Assembly: GCF_028595325.1 (NCBI RefSeq)
Contig: NZ_JAQQXR010000001.1
Span: 620,001 to 684,000 of the forward strand
Origin: Janthinobacterium fluminis
GTDB lineage: Bacteria > Pseudomonadota > Gammaproteobacteria > Burkholderiales > Burkholderiaceae_D
DNA length: 64,000 bases
Direction: 5' to 3'
Position numbers and translations under genes: made by a program. Positions 18,038 through 26,751 of the stretch are shown piece by piece; the stretch's first letter is position 1, and the number at the start of each line of letters is the position of its first letter. The notes under the pieces were generated by a model. It was not told the origin of the DNA. It worked only from the letters and a program-made list of their open reading frames with translations, and ran no database searches.

Positions 18038-19072
18038 TTAGCGGTCGGCCAGGCGAACGACGAGTTTGCCGAAATTTTTCCCGGCGAGCAGGCCGGTGAA
18101 GGCTTGCGGCGCGTGTTCCAGGCCGTCCACGACATCTTCGCGGAAGCGGATCTGGCCCGCTTTGAGCCAGATGTTCATCTGCGCGACAAATTCGCCGTAA
18201 CGCTGATCGTAGTAATCGAAAATGATGAAGCCCTGCATCTTGATGCGCTTGGTCAGCAGGGCGCGCGTGAGCAGGCCGGTGCGGTCCGGCCCCGCCGGCA
18301 GCGCCGTGTCGTTGTAGTGGGCGACCAGGCCGCAGACGGGCACGCGGGCGCCGACCTTGAGCAGCGGCAGCACGGCGTCGAACACGGCGCCGCCGACGTT
18401 TTCAAAATACACGTCGATGCCGTCCGGGCAGGCGGCGGCCAGCCGGCCTGGCAGGTCGGCGCCGCGGTGGTCGATGCAGGCGTCGAAGCCCAGCTCGTCG
18501 ACGACGTGGCTGCACTTGTCGGCGCCGCCGGCGATGCCGACCACGCGGCAGCCCTTGAGCTTGGCGATCTGGCCGACGATGGAGCCGACCGCGCCGCTGG
18601 CGGCGGCGACGACGACGGTGTCGCCGGCTTGCGGCTGGCCGATGTCGAGCAGCCCCATGTAGGCGGTGAAGCCGGTCATGCCGAGCACCCCCAGCGCGGC
18701 CGAGGGCTGCGCCATGTCGGCGGCCAGCTTGCTCAAGCCTTCGCCGTCGGAGAGCGCGTAGTCCTGCCAGCCGCTGTAGCCGAGCACCAGGTCGCCCGGC
18801 GCATAGTCGGGGTGCCGCGACGCTTCGACGCGCGAGACGGTGGCGCCGACCATCACGGCGCCCAGTTCGACGGGGGCGGCGTAGGAGGGCGCGTCGCTGA
18901 TGCGCCCGCGCATATACGGGTCGAGCGACAGGTACACGGTGCGCAGCAGCAGCTGGCCGGCGGCGGGCGCCGGCACGGCGCCGTCGCGCAGCGCGAAGGT
19001 ACTGGCGTCCGGGGCGCCGTGCGGGCGCGAATGCAACACGATGTGGCGGTTGTTGTGTTTGCTTTGTGTCAT
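18038..19072 (-). CDS. curA: NADPH-dependent zinc-independent MDR oxidoreductase (CurA-like)
   Basis: 344 residues of the medium-chain reductase family without zinc ligands. Landmarks: YLSLDPYMRGRISDAPSY near residue 48, Rossmann loop AAASGAVGSIVGQIAKLKG near 155, and GFIIFDYYDQRY near 272. E. coli CurA (YncB) reduces curcumin and other enones; leukotriene B4 dehydrogenase/alkenal reductases are close relatives. AGGA stands before the ATG. It sits between yqhD and the DJ-1-like gene, consistent with reduction of alpha,beta-unsaturated carbonyls. Confidence 0.9.
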   Translation of the reverse strand: MTQSKHNNRHIVLHSRPHGAPDASTFALRDGAVPAPAAGQLLLRTVYLSLDPYMRGRISDAPSYAAPVELGAVMVGATVSRVEASRHPDYAPGDLVLGYSGWQDYALSDGEGLSKLAADMAQPSAALGVLGMTGFTAYMGLLDIGQPQAGDTVVVAAASGAVGSIVGQIAKLKGCRVVGIAGGADKCSHVVDELGFDACIDHRGADLPGRLAAACPDGIDVYFENVGGAVFDAVLPLLKVGARVPVCGLVAHYNDTALPAGPDRTGLLTRALLTKRIKMQGFIIFDYYDQRYGEFVAQMNIWLKAGQIRFREDVVDGLEHAPQAFTGLLAGKNFGKLVVRLADR

Positions 19073-19145
19073 GGCATGTCCTGATGTGGATGCATCGGCT
19101 GAGTGGCGGCGGCCCGCGCTGTCGCCCGGGCCGCCGGTTGGTGAA

Positions 19146-20303
19146 TCAGAGTGCGGCGTGGAGGATGGCGCGGCTGGCGGCCAGGTCGATTTTCTTGTGC
19201 TCGCCCAGCGCCGTCATGCCGTGCGCCTGCAACTGGGCGACGACGGCGTCGACCGCTTCCTGGCCCAGGCCGTAGTCGGACAGGCGCGTGCCGATGCCCA
19301 GGCTTTCGAAGAAGGCGCGGGTGCGTTGAATCGCCGCCGTGATGCGCTCATCCTCGCCGCCGGCGTCGATGCCCCAGACCCGCGCGCCGTACTGCAGCAG
19401 CTTGGCGCGCTTGGCGTCGCGCTGCGACTGCAGCAGCGACGGCAGCACGATGGCCAGCGTGCGGGCGTGGTCGATGTCGTACAGCGCCGTCAGCTCGTGG
19501 CCGATCAAATGGGTGGCCCAGTCTTGCGGCACGCCGGCGCCGATCAGGCCGTTGAGGGCGAGCGAGGCCACCCACATCAGGTTGGCGCGCACTTCGTAGT
19601 CGTCCGGCCGGGCCAGCGCCCGCGGCGCGATCTCGACCAGGGTTTGCAGCAAGCCTTCGGCGAAGCGGTCCTGCGCCATGCCGCCGGCCGGATAGGTCAG
19701 GTATTGCTCGACGATGTGGACGAAGGCGTCGGCGATGCCGTTGGCCACCTGCTTGCCCGGCAGCGTGTAGGTCTTGCTGGGGTCGAGCACGGAGAAGCGG
19801 GGGAACACGTGGCTGCTGTGGAAGGGCAGCTTGGTCTGGATCGACTTGCGCGTGATGACGCCGCCGTTGTTCATCTCCGAGCCGGTCGCCGGCAGCGTCA
19901 GCACGACGCCCAAAGGCAGCGCGGCCGTGACGGCGCTGCCGAAGCTTTGCATGATCTCCCATGGCTCGCCGTCGTAGAGCGCGGCGGCGGCGGCGAATTT
20001 GCTGCCGTCGATGACGGAGCCGCCGCCGACGGCGAGCAGGAAGTCGAGTTTCTCGCGGCGCAGCTGTTCCACGGCGCGCAGCATCGTTTCATAGCTGGGG
20101 TTCGGCTCGATACCGCCGAATTCCTGCACATGGCGCTGGCCCAGCGCGGCTCGCACTTCGGCCAGCGTGCCGTTTTTTTCGGCGCTGGCGCCGCCGTACA
20201 GGATCAGCACGCGGGCATGTTCCGGCACCAGCGTGGACAGCTTGGCGATGGTGTCGGCGCCGAAGACGATCTTGGTCGGATTATAAAATTCAAAATTCTG
20301 CAT
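19146..20303 (-). CDS. yqhD: NADPH-dependent aldehyde reductase YqhD
   Basis: 385 residues from ATG 20303 (GGAGC five bases before it). It aligns with E. coli YqhD end to end and belongs to the iron-type alcohol dehydrogenase superfamily. Zinc/metal ligands are present: D192 and H196 (IADAFVHIVEQY), H265 (DWATHLIGHE) and H279 (YDIDHART). The NADP loop GGGSVIDG is near 93-100. YqhD reduces short-chain aldehydes including methylglyoxal, acrolein and lipid-peroxide products. A NemR-like operator lies 16 bases upstream of the start. Confidence 0.95.
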   Translation of the reverse strand: MQNFEFYNPTKIVFGADTIAKLSTLVPEHARVLILYGGASAEKNGTLAEVRAALGQRHVQEFGGIEPNPSYETMLRAVEQLRREKLDFLLAVGGGSVIDGSKFAAAAALYDGEPWEIMQSFGSAVTAALPLGVVLTLPATGSEMNNGGVITRKSIQTKLPFHSSHVFPRFSVLDPSKTYTLPGKQVANGIADAFVHIVEQYLTYPAGGMAQDRFAEGLLQTLVEIAPRALARPDDYEVRANLMWVASLALNGLIGAGVPQDWATHLIGHELTALYDIDHARTLAIVLPSLLQSQRDAKRAKLLQYGARVWGIDAGGEDERITAAIQRTRAFFESLGIGTRLSDYGLGQEAVDAVVAQLQAHGMTALGEHKKIDLAASRAILHAAL

Positions 20304-20318
20304 GTGTCGCTCCAAAAT

Positions 20319-20333
20319 TAGACTGGTCGTCTA
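20319..20333. promoter_or_regulatory. NemR-type operator in front of yqhD
   Basis: TAGACTGGTCGTCTA: perfect 5-bp arms (TAGAC/GTCTA) around five bases. The flanks (AAAAT before, GTG after) match the second copy at 21025 closely. It lies between the nemR stop and the yqhD ATG, where a bound repressor could block an internal promoter or RNA polymerase reading through. Confidence 0.8.
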
Positions 20334-20394
20334 GTGCTGCGGTAAAAAAATGCCGGGGCGGGCTGGTGGCGGCCCGCCGGGGCAGGGATGGAAA

Positions 20395-21003
20395 TCAAGC
20401 GTGAATCGTGTCGGCGGGCAGTTTCAGCATGGCGGCCGTGGCCAGCATGGCCGCCTCCAGCGCGTTGCGGTCGCGCCGGATCTTGGTCAGCAGGGAAGCC
20501 CCCAGCCACATCTGGTACAGCGTCACGGCCGTGTGCGGCGCATCGTAGGGGCCGGGCAGCGAGCCGTCCGCGACGCCTTCGACGATGCTGGCGGCCAGCC
20601 GCTCGCAGATCAGCGTCGTGCCGCGCAGCAGCGCCAGGCGCATCGCCTCGGACATGTCGGACACTTCGCCGGCCAGCTTCACGACCAGGCATTTGCCGTC
20701 CGGGCAACAGTCCGACTGCGTGTCGCGCCAGCGCGACCAGTAAGCCATCAGGCGCCGCGCCGCCGGGGTGCCGTCGGGCCGCAATACCTCGTCCAGATGG
20801 GCCAGGTAGCTGGTGACGTAATAGTCCAGCAGGGCTTCGCCGAACGCTTCCTTCGACTTGAAGTAGTGGTAGAAGGAGCCCTTCGGCACATTCGCGCTCG
20901 TCAATATCTCGTTCAGGCCGACGGCGGCGTAACCCTTGCCGCTGATGATGGCCATGCCCGTGTCGAGAATGTGCTGGCGGACGTCTTTGTATTCAGTGCT
21001 CAT
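20395..21003 (-). CDS. nemR: TetR-family electrophile-responsive repressor (NemR-like)
   Basis: 202 residues from ATG 21003; upstream ATGs at 21015 and 21012 overlap the promoter's expected start point. The N-terminal HTH ends in VPKGSFYHYFKSKEAFGEAL, as in NemR. The redox-sensing residues of E. coli NemR are conserved: C105 (PDGKCLVVKL, E. coli C106) and K174 (ASLLTKIRRD, E. coli K175), which form a reversible Cys-Lys sulfenamide bond with reactive chlorine; C99 and C100 are extra cysteines just before. It should repress itself and yqhD-curA through the two 15-bp palindromes. Confidence 0.9.
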   Translation of the reverse strand: MSTEYKDVRQHILDTGMAIISGKGYAAVGLNEILTSANVPKGSFYHYFKSKEAFGEALLDYYVTSYLAHLDEVLRPDGTPAARRLMAYWSRWRDTQSDCCPDGKCLVVKLAGEVSDMSEAMRLALLRGTTLICERLAASIVEGVADGSLPGPYDAPHTAVTLYQMWLGASLLTKIRRDRNALEAAMLATAAMLKLPADTIHA

Positions 21004-21020
21004 GGATCGCATCATACTGC

Positions 21021-21049
21021 AAATTAGACCGGTCGTCTAGTGATCGCAA
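21021..21049 (-). promoter_or_regulatory. nemR promoter with operator in the spacer
   Basis: On the minus strand: TTGCGA (-35, 21044-21049), a 17-bp spacer, TAATTT (-10, 21021-21026). The expected transcription start falls near 21014, leaving a leader of only about 10 bases before ATG 21003. The NemR palindrome fills the spacer, the usual TetR-family mode of repression. Confidence 0.65.
21025..21039. promoter_or_regulatory. NemR-type operator in front of nemR
   Basis: TAGACCGGTCGTCTA, the same arms as the copy at 20319 with one base different in the centre (C for T). The shared context is AAATTAGAC-y-GGTCGTCTAGTG. It implies autoregulation of nemR. Confidence 0.85.
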
Positions 21050-21061
21050 ATGCTCCCTTGC

Positions 21062-22078
21062 CTAGCGGTTTCTTTGCAGGCGCACCACCACCCAGCCGGC
21101 CACGATCGTGAACGTGACGACGATGACGGCGATGATCAGGAAGCCGTGCGGGTGCTGGGCCAGCGGGATGCCGCCCACGTTCATGCCGAGCATGCCGGCG
21201 ATGATGTTGATCGGCAGGGCCAGCACGGTGACGATGGTCAGCACGAACAGGCTGCGGTTGTTTTGCTCGTTGACGCGGGCGGCGATCTCTTCCTGCAGCA
21301 ATTTGATGCGCTCCTGCAGCGAGGACATGTCGCTGAGTACGACGGAAAATTCCTCGGTCGATTGGCGCAGCTCCTGCGTGTCGAGTTCGGCGATCCAGAC
21401 GGGCGGGCGCAGCAGCAGGCGGAACAGCGCGGCCGGTTCCGGCGCCATCAGGCGCTGCAGCCGCACCAGCACGCGCCGCAAGGCGCCCAGGTCTTCGCGC
21501 TTGTGCATGACGCGGCCGGCCAGCAGCTTGTCCTCGATGTCGTCGACGCGGGCGACGGCGTCGCGCACGATGTTGACCAGCACGTCGGCCTGGTCGCGCA
21601 GCAGGTGGATCAGCAGCTCGACGGGGGAGCGGATCGGTTCGCCGTTCTTGACGGCCTGGCGCAGCCGCTCGATGGAGCGCAGCGGCGCGCGCCGGGCGCT
21701 GATGACGATGCGCTCGGTGACGCTGAGCCACAGCGTCGAAATGTCGGACGCCTCGAAGGAAAAATTGTGCAGCACGTCGTTGACGACGGCGATCAGGGTG
21801 TTTTCGGCCAGTTCGATGCGGGTCGAGCGCGAGCCCTGGTGCAGCGTTTCGTAAAATTCCTCGGCCAGGCTGACATGGCTGGTGAGCCATTTCTCGCTGG
21901 CCGCGTTGGACAGATTGAAATGCAGCCAGATGAATTCCCCGGGCCGCCGCTCGGGCTGGCGTATCCAGTCGCGCGCGGCGGCCGAGTCGAGCGCCAGCAC
22001 CTGCGCGCCGCTGCCGAACAGGAAACCCCAGACCAGGCCGGACGGGTCCGAACCGTAGTTAATATCTGCAACCTCCAT
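21062..22078 (-). CDS. zntB: CorA-family divalent cation transporter, ZntB-like
   Basis: 338 residues from the ATG at 22078; the longer open frame upstream reads through low-quality sequence. A large cytoplasmic N-terminal domain precedes two C-terminal helices. The pore motif GMN is present (MLGMNVGGIP, about 297), followed by a long second helix (GFLIIAVIVVTFTIVAGWVV). N-terminal DPSGLVWGFLF and FIWLHFNLSN match ZntB better than CorA. Probable role: zinc (or Mg2+/Ni2+) movement across the inner membrane. Confidence 0.88.
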   Translation of the reverse strand: MEVADINYGSDPSGLVWGFLFGSGAQVLALDSAAARDWIRQPERRPGEFIWLHFNLSNAASEKWLTSHVSLAEEFYETLHQGSRSTRIELAENTLIAVVNDVLHNFSFEASDISTLWLSVTERIVISARRAPLRSIERLRQAVKNGEPIRSPVELLIHLLRDQADVLVNIVRDAVARVDDIEDKLLAGRVMHKREDLGALRRVLVRLQRLMAPEPAALFRLLLRPPVWIAELDTQELRQSTEEFSVVLSDMSSLQERIKLLQEEIAARVNEQNNRSLFVLTIVTVLALPINIIAGMLGMNVGGIPLAQHPHGFLIIAVIVVTFTIVAGWVVVRLQRNR

Positions 22079-22148
22079 CGACACCCCTGATGCGCGTGAA
22101 ATCGTGTCGGGATTGTAATACAGAAGAGGGCGCTTGCAGACTGTCCGC

Positions 22149-22781
22149 TTAATCGCGGCGCGGATTATCCGGGTGGCGGTCGTGGCGGTTCGGCACGCCG
22201 TCGCCGTCGCGGTCGCCGCGCCCGCCATGCCGATGCCAGCGGCCCGGCTCCATATACCAGTGGCCATCGCGCTGGCTCCAGTTCGGTTGCCTGTAGTCGT
22301 AGCCGCGCCGCTCGGCGAGCCACGCGCCGGGCACCCAGGCGTAGCGTTGGCCGCGCCATTCCCAGTAGCCCGGCGACCAGAGGTAGCCGTGGCGCGCGCG
22401 CGGCATGCGCTCGTGGCGTGGCGGCGGCGGGGCGATCTGGAGGTAGTCGCCGCGCGCGGGCTGGCTCTGGACGACCATCCAGCCGCCCCGGTTCAGGCGC
22501 CAGCCGTTGTGCTCCGGCACCCATTCGGCGGCGCGGTACTGGCTGCCGTCGCGCTCGGGCTGCCACTGGCCGGCGCTCCATACGTGGCGGTGGCCATCCC
22601 AGTTCCAGTATCCGGGCGCCCACACATAACCGCGGCGCGCTGGCGGTGCGCTTTCAAATTTCGGCGGCGGCGGGGCGTTGCTGACGTGGATGCTGACGTC
22701 GACCTGGGCCATCGCATGCGCTGGCAGGAAGGCGGCCGAGCTGATGGCGATCATGGCTGCGGCGTATAGGCTGGGTTTCAT
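22149..22781 (-). CDS. YXWGXW-repeat exported protein
   Basis: 210 residues from ATG 22781 (GGAGA five bases upstream). It has a signal peptide ending around HAMA-Q, then many aromatic Y-x-W-x-P-G-Y/H-W motifs (YVWAPGYWNWDG, YLWSPGYWEWRG, YAWVPGAWLAER), the hallmark of YXWGXW/BcpO-related periplasmic repeat proteins. The C-terminal ~30 residues are a His/Arg/Asp-rich tail (GDRDGDGVPNRHDRHPDN), possibly metal-binding. Function is unknown; such proteins are very common in betaproteobacteria. Confidence 0.85.
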   Translation of the reverse strand: MKPSLYAAAMIAISSAAFLPAHAMAQVDVSIHVSNAPPPPKFESAPPARRGYVWAPGYWNWDGHRHVWSAGQWQPERDGSQYRAAEWVPEHNGWRLNRGGWMVVQSQPARGDYLQIAPPPPRHERMPRARHGYLWSPGYWEWRGQRYAWVPGAWLAERRGYDYRQPNWSQRDGHWYMEPGRWHRHGGRGDRDGDGVPNRHDRHPDNPRRD

Positions 22782-22973
22782 GGCGTTCTCCATTTCCGTG
22801 TTGCGTGAAATGGACTATAGCGGGGCGTTCGCCGCTTGGGCGGGATTGAAGCAACTCTTTACAACTGACACAGAATCTGTACAGGCGTTTCTGCGCTGGC
22901 GGGCGCTGCCCTCAGCGGCGCAGGCAGCTGTCCGCCTGGCCCGCGTCGGCGGCGTCCAGGCGGCATGGCGCGC

Positions 22974-23234
22974 TCAAGCCTTGCTTTCGTTGATCGCCAC
23001 CAGCGACTGTTTGCGCTCATCGATCAGCGACTGCTTTTTTTCTGCTGGCGTCATGCGTTTTGCGCTGATGACGACGACCGGCATGTATTCGCCCGTGCTG
23101 CTGGCGGCCGGTGCGCTCAATGCCGCGCTGGCGCTGGCTGGAGCCTGTGGCTGCATGACGCTGACGAAGGCGGCGGAGCAGGCCAGGGCGGCGGCGACGG
23201 TGAAGACGATTTCCATATTTTTCAACACTTTCAT
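22974..23234 (-). CDS. small exported or membrane-anchored protein, unknown
   Basis: 86 residues, with a hydrophobic N-terminus (MEIVFTVAAALACSAAFVSVM), an Ala/Ser/Pro linker and a charged C-terminus (AKRMTPAEKKQSLIDERKQ). It has a strong ribosome-binding site (AAGGAAG six bases before ATG). No family recognised. It points away from the large operon that starts at 23458; the 220-base gap between them holds a probable divergent promoter region (T-rich patch around 23318-23345). Confidence 0.6.
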   Translation of the reverse strand: MKVLKNMEIVFTVAAALACSAAFVSVMQPQAPASASAALSAPAASSTGEYMPVVVISAKRMTPAEKKQSLIDERKQSLVAINESKA

Positions 23235-23457
23235 GATGCTTCCTTTCGGGTGGAGAGTTGGTATGTGTCCACTTTAACCATGTGCTTCCCGCGTCGCCAC
23301 GGGATTGCGACAAGTGGGGCTTTTTGCGGGATAAACTGCAAAAAAACGGCGTGAATCGGGCGCGCGTGCCGGCGGCGCTTTGCCCCGCCCTCCGCTAAGC
23401 AAGGAGAGACCGCCGGCGCCGTGCCGGACGCGCTCACTCCACGCTCATGAGGGGCAG

Positions 23458-26400
23458 ATGGCAAGCTTCATTCACACGCTGACGCAGAGTCTGGCCCAGC
23501 GCCGCCGCGCGCGCCGCCGCGCCGCCAATCTGCGCGCCGGCGCCGCCGCGTCGCCGCGCCGGGCCTGGCGTGGGGCGGGTTTCCGGCTCGGCCTGGCCGG
23601 CGCGCTGGCGGCGCTGGCGGGCGCGGCCTTGATCGCCGGCCACGCCCGCCACCTGGGTTCGGTGGCGGCGCGCGCGCCCGACGAGGCGCGCGCCTTGCGC
23701 ACCTATCAGGCAGTCGTGCCGGGCGCCGCCTTCAGCGTGCCGGCCGGTTCAGGGCTGAGCTTGCAGCGCGAAGATGGCGGCGTTCTGCTGATCGCCGCCG
23801 GCATGCAGGCGGCCAAGCCGGTGCGCGTCGACCTGTGCAGCCAGTTGCTCGACCCGTCCCGGCCGCGCCTGTCGCCGCTGCGTCTGGGCTACCGCTTCGA
23901 CGACGTGCGCCGCTGGGTGGCGCGCAACGACGGCGCGGCCGGCGCCGTCACGCTGCGCAATGTGCTGCTGGTCGGCGACGGCGCGGCGGCGGGCGCCGCG
24001 ATGCCCGAGGTGCAGATCAGCGGCATGGCGCTGCCCGACTTCGCCGACCCGCACAGCCAGCCGCTGCAACTGAACTGGCGCAGCGGGCAGGGCGGGGCGC
24101 GCTGGGTCGGCGACGCCAGCCTGGGGCAGATCGTCGAAGCCGCCAGCGCCCAGGTGGCGCTGCGCCAGCACGGCTGGCTGATGTGGGGCGCGGACTCGGC
24201 CTTGCGCCTTGAGCGCCGCGCCAGCGTCGCCTGCCCGCAGGCCGGCGAACTGCTGCTGCAGTTGTATCGCGCCGCGCCCGGCGCCGCGGCGGCGAAGGCG
24301 CTGGTGACGGCCTTCCCGGCGCGCGGCAAACCCGTCAGCGCCTATCTCGCGCCCGGTTCCTACCGCGTGCCGCAGGCGGCGCGCGCCGGCCTGGAGGACC
24401 AGACATTGTTCCTCGATTTGCAGGCGCGCGGCCTGGTGCGCCTGTCCGCCGCCGGCGCGGTCGAGCTGGCGCCGCGCGACCTGCCGCAGTGGCTGGCGTC
24501 GCCCGTATCCGGGCGCGCCGTCGAGCTGTCCGGCTGGAGCGGCGTGCCGCTCGACGCCGGTGGCGCCAAGCTGATCAAGCGCTTATACCAGCAGGCCGAC
24601 GGCGCCTATGTGCGCCAGCAGATCGACATCTTCAACGACGAGTTGCGCCTGCTGGCCTGGCGCGCCGGCGCCGGCGCCGGCCCGGCCGGGCGCTGGCAGG
24701 CCAGTGCGGGCGGGCTTGATGTGGCGACGACGGCGCACATGCCGGCGGCGGCGCGCCTGTTCGCCGAGCTGCCGCAAGGCTGGGCGCCGTGGCAGCGGGT
24801 GGCGCAGCCGCAGGCGGGCGGCGCGGCGCCGCTGCGCTTGACGCTGGCGCTGCCGGCCGGCGCGGCGCCGGTTGCGCTGATGCTGGCCGGGCGCCTGCTC
24901 GCCGTCGAGGGCGCGAGCGTGCGCGCCCAGCCGGCCTGCAGCGGGCGCGCCTGTCCGGCGCCGGACGCGGTGCAGGCGCTGACCCTGACGCCCTTGCCGG
25001 GTGCGCGCGCGCTGCGCCTGGACGTGGGTCCGCTCGACGCGGCCAGCTTGAACGGCCAGAAAGACCAGCAATACCGCCACCTGCGCGTGGTCGGCGGCAA
25101 GCTGGTGTGGCAGGCGCTGGAAACGGGCGGCGCGGCGCCGGCCAAGCCGCCCGGCGTCGCGCCGGTGCTGCTGCGCGACCGCGACGGCACGCTGCTGTGG
25201 GCCGACGGCGCGCCGACCGGGCCGGCCGTGGCCGCCGGCCTGGCGCCTTTGCTGGGATTGAACGCGCAGCACCACAGCAGCGTGGCCGGCATGCTGGGGC
25301 GCTTGCCCCGGGCGGCGACGGCGCGCCTGTCGCTCGACCTGGCGCTGCAGACGCTGAGCCAGCGCGCGCTCGACTGCGTCGGCATGCGCCGCGGCCGCTG
25401 GGACGGCGCCGCCTGCGCCGGCGGCCACGCGCCGCCGCCGGGGCGCCGCGCCGGCCTGGTCTTCCTCGACGCGGAAACGGGCGACGTGCTGGCCGCCGCC
25501 GGCGCCGGGGCGGGCGCCGTCAACGACGACAACTGGGCCGAGGTGCGCGACTTCGACCAGGCCAACCCGGCGCGCAGCCCGCTGCGGCTGCCGGCGCTGC
25601 AGCACGACGGCGGCGCCCATCAGAGTCCCGGCTCGACCTTCAAGGTCATCAGCGCGCTGGGCCTGGAACTGGCGGCGCAAAACGATCCCGCCGTCGAGGC
25701 GCTGTTGGCGGGGCAGCCGCTGCCGGCGATTAACCGCGTGGCGCGCCAGCGCGGCTTCGCCTTCCAGACCGACGCCGCCACCTATCCGCAGGACACGCGC
25801 CTGGCCCACATCACCAACTACCGCGAGCAAAGCCTGGACCGGCGCGCCCAGGACGGCCGCCTCGGCCTGGCGCAGGCGCTGACCTACAGCCTGAACACCT
25901 GGTTCGCCTGGACCGGCGAATTGAGCGACCGCAGCCTGTTCGGCCGCCCCGACGGCGGCGCGCCGGACCTACAGGCGCTCGACCCGGCGGCGCTGGACGG
26001 CGTGCGCCCGATCGTCGGCGCCGCCCACCTGCTCGGTTTTGAACAGGCGCTGCGGCTGGACGGCGGCTTGCTGCCGGACGACTTCAACTGGTCCGCCTGG
26101 GACGCGCTGCAGGCGACGCCGTCGCACATCGACACCATCCACACGCGCCACGAGTTGCGCCAGATGGCGATCGGCCTGCGCATGCAGACGACGCCGCTGC
26201 AAATGGCGCTGGCCTCGGCCGCCATCGGCCAGGGCAGGGTGGTGGCGCCGCGCCTGTTGCTGGCGCTCGACGGCGCCGACAGCAAGACGGCGGCGGCGCC
26301 GGCGCTGGCGATCCGCCTCGACCGCATCCGCGCCGGCATGAAGGGCGTCGTCGACGCCGGCACCGCCGCCGGGGCGTTCGGCGCGGCGGCGCTGGCGCCG

Positions 26401-26658
26401 CTGCGGCCCGGCCTGTACGGCAAAACGGGCACCTCGCCGTCCAGCGTGGCGCTGCCCGACGGCAGCCGGCGCGAACTGGCGACGGTCTGGTTCACCGGCT
26501 GGCTGGAGCCGGGGCGCCTGCCGGGACGCCGGCACCGCATCGCCGTGGCGGCCTTTGTCAGCCACTCCGAGGGAAGCGGCGGCGAGCACGCCGCGCCGGT
26601 GGTGGCGGCGGTGCTGTCCACGCTGCTCGCGCAGAAGCCCGAACAGAGGGCGAAATAG
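23458..26658 (+). CDS. large membrane-anchored penicillin-binding transpeptidase-domain protein
   Basis: 1066 residues from ATG 23458, preceded by GAGGGG. An Arg-rich cytoplasmic start (RRRARRRAANLR) and one transmembrane helix (about 40-60) lead into a ~500-residue Ala/Gly-rich extracytoplasmic region with no recognised family, then a complete penicillin-binding transpeptidase domain (about 620-1060). All three active-site motifs are present: S726-T-F-K729, S811-L-N813 and K989-T-G. There is no glycosyltransferase domain, so it is class-B-like but twice the size of PBP2/PBP3. First gene of a seven-gene same-strand run that also encodes a Ser/Thr kinase; it may cross-link peptidoglycan under special conditions or serve as a cell-wall sensor. 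Confidence 0.8.
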   Translation: MASFIHTLTQSLAQRRRARRRAANLRAGAAASPRRAWRGAGFRLGLAGALAALAGAALIAGHARHLGSVAARAPDEARALRTYQAVVPGAAFSVPAGSGLSLQREDGGVLLIAAGMQAAKPVRVDLCSQLLDPSRPRLSPLRLGYRFDDVRRWVARNDGAAGAVTLRNVLLVGDGAAAGAAMPEVQISGMALPDFADPHSQPLQLNWRSGQGGARWVGDASLGQIVEAASAQVALRQHGWLMWGADSALRLERRASVACPQAGELLLQLYRAAPGAAAAKALVTAFPARGKPVSAYLAPGSYRVPQAARAGLEDQTLFLDLQARGLVRLSAAGAVELAPRDLPQWLASPVSGRAVELSGWSGVPLDAGGAKLIKRLYQQADGAYVRQQIDIFNDELRLLAWRAGAGAGPAGRWQASAGGLDVATTAHMPAAARLFAELPQGWAPWQRVAQPQAGGAAPLRLTLALPAGAAPVALMLAGRLLAVEGASVRAQPACSGRACPAPDAVQALTLTPLPGARALRLDVGPLDAASLNGQKDQQYRHLRVVGGKLVWQALETGGAAPAKPPGVAPVLLRDRDGTLLWADGAPTGPAVAAGLAPLLGLNAQHHSSVAGMLGRLPRAATARLSLDLALQTLSQRALDCVGMRRGRWDGAACAGGHAPPPGRRAGLVFLDAETGDVLAAAGAGAGAVNDDNWAEVRDFDQANPARSPLRLPALQHDGGAHQSPGSTFKVISALGLELAAQNDPAVEALLAGQPLPAINRVARQRGFAFQTDAATYPQDTRLAHITNYREQSLDRRAQDGRLGLAQALTYSLNTWFAWTGELSDRSLFGRPDGGAPDLQALDPAALDGVRPIVGAAHLLGFEQALRLDGGLLPDDFNWSAWDALQATPSHIDTIHTRHELRQMAIGLRMQTTPLQMALASAAIGQGRVVAPRLLLALDGADSKTAAAPALAIRLDRIRAGMKGVVDAGTAAGAFGAAALAPLRPGLYGKTGTSPSSVALPDGSRRELATVWFTGWLEPGRLPGRRHRIAVAAFVSHSEGSGGEHAAPVVAAVLSTLLAQKPEQRAK

Positions 26659-26751
26659 CCTTGTAAACCGGACTATGGCGCAGGTCGATATGTGGCATGA
26701 TTTCGACGCGTCCGTCGAAGCCTTTCGGCGCGCTTTGATGAATAGGGAATT

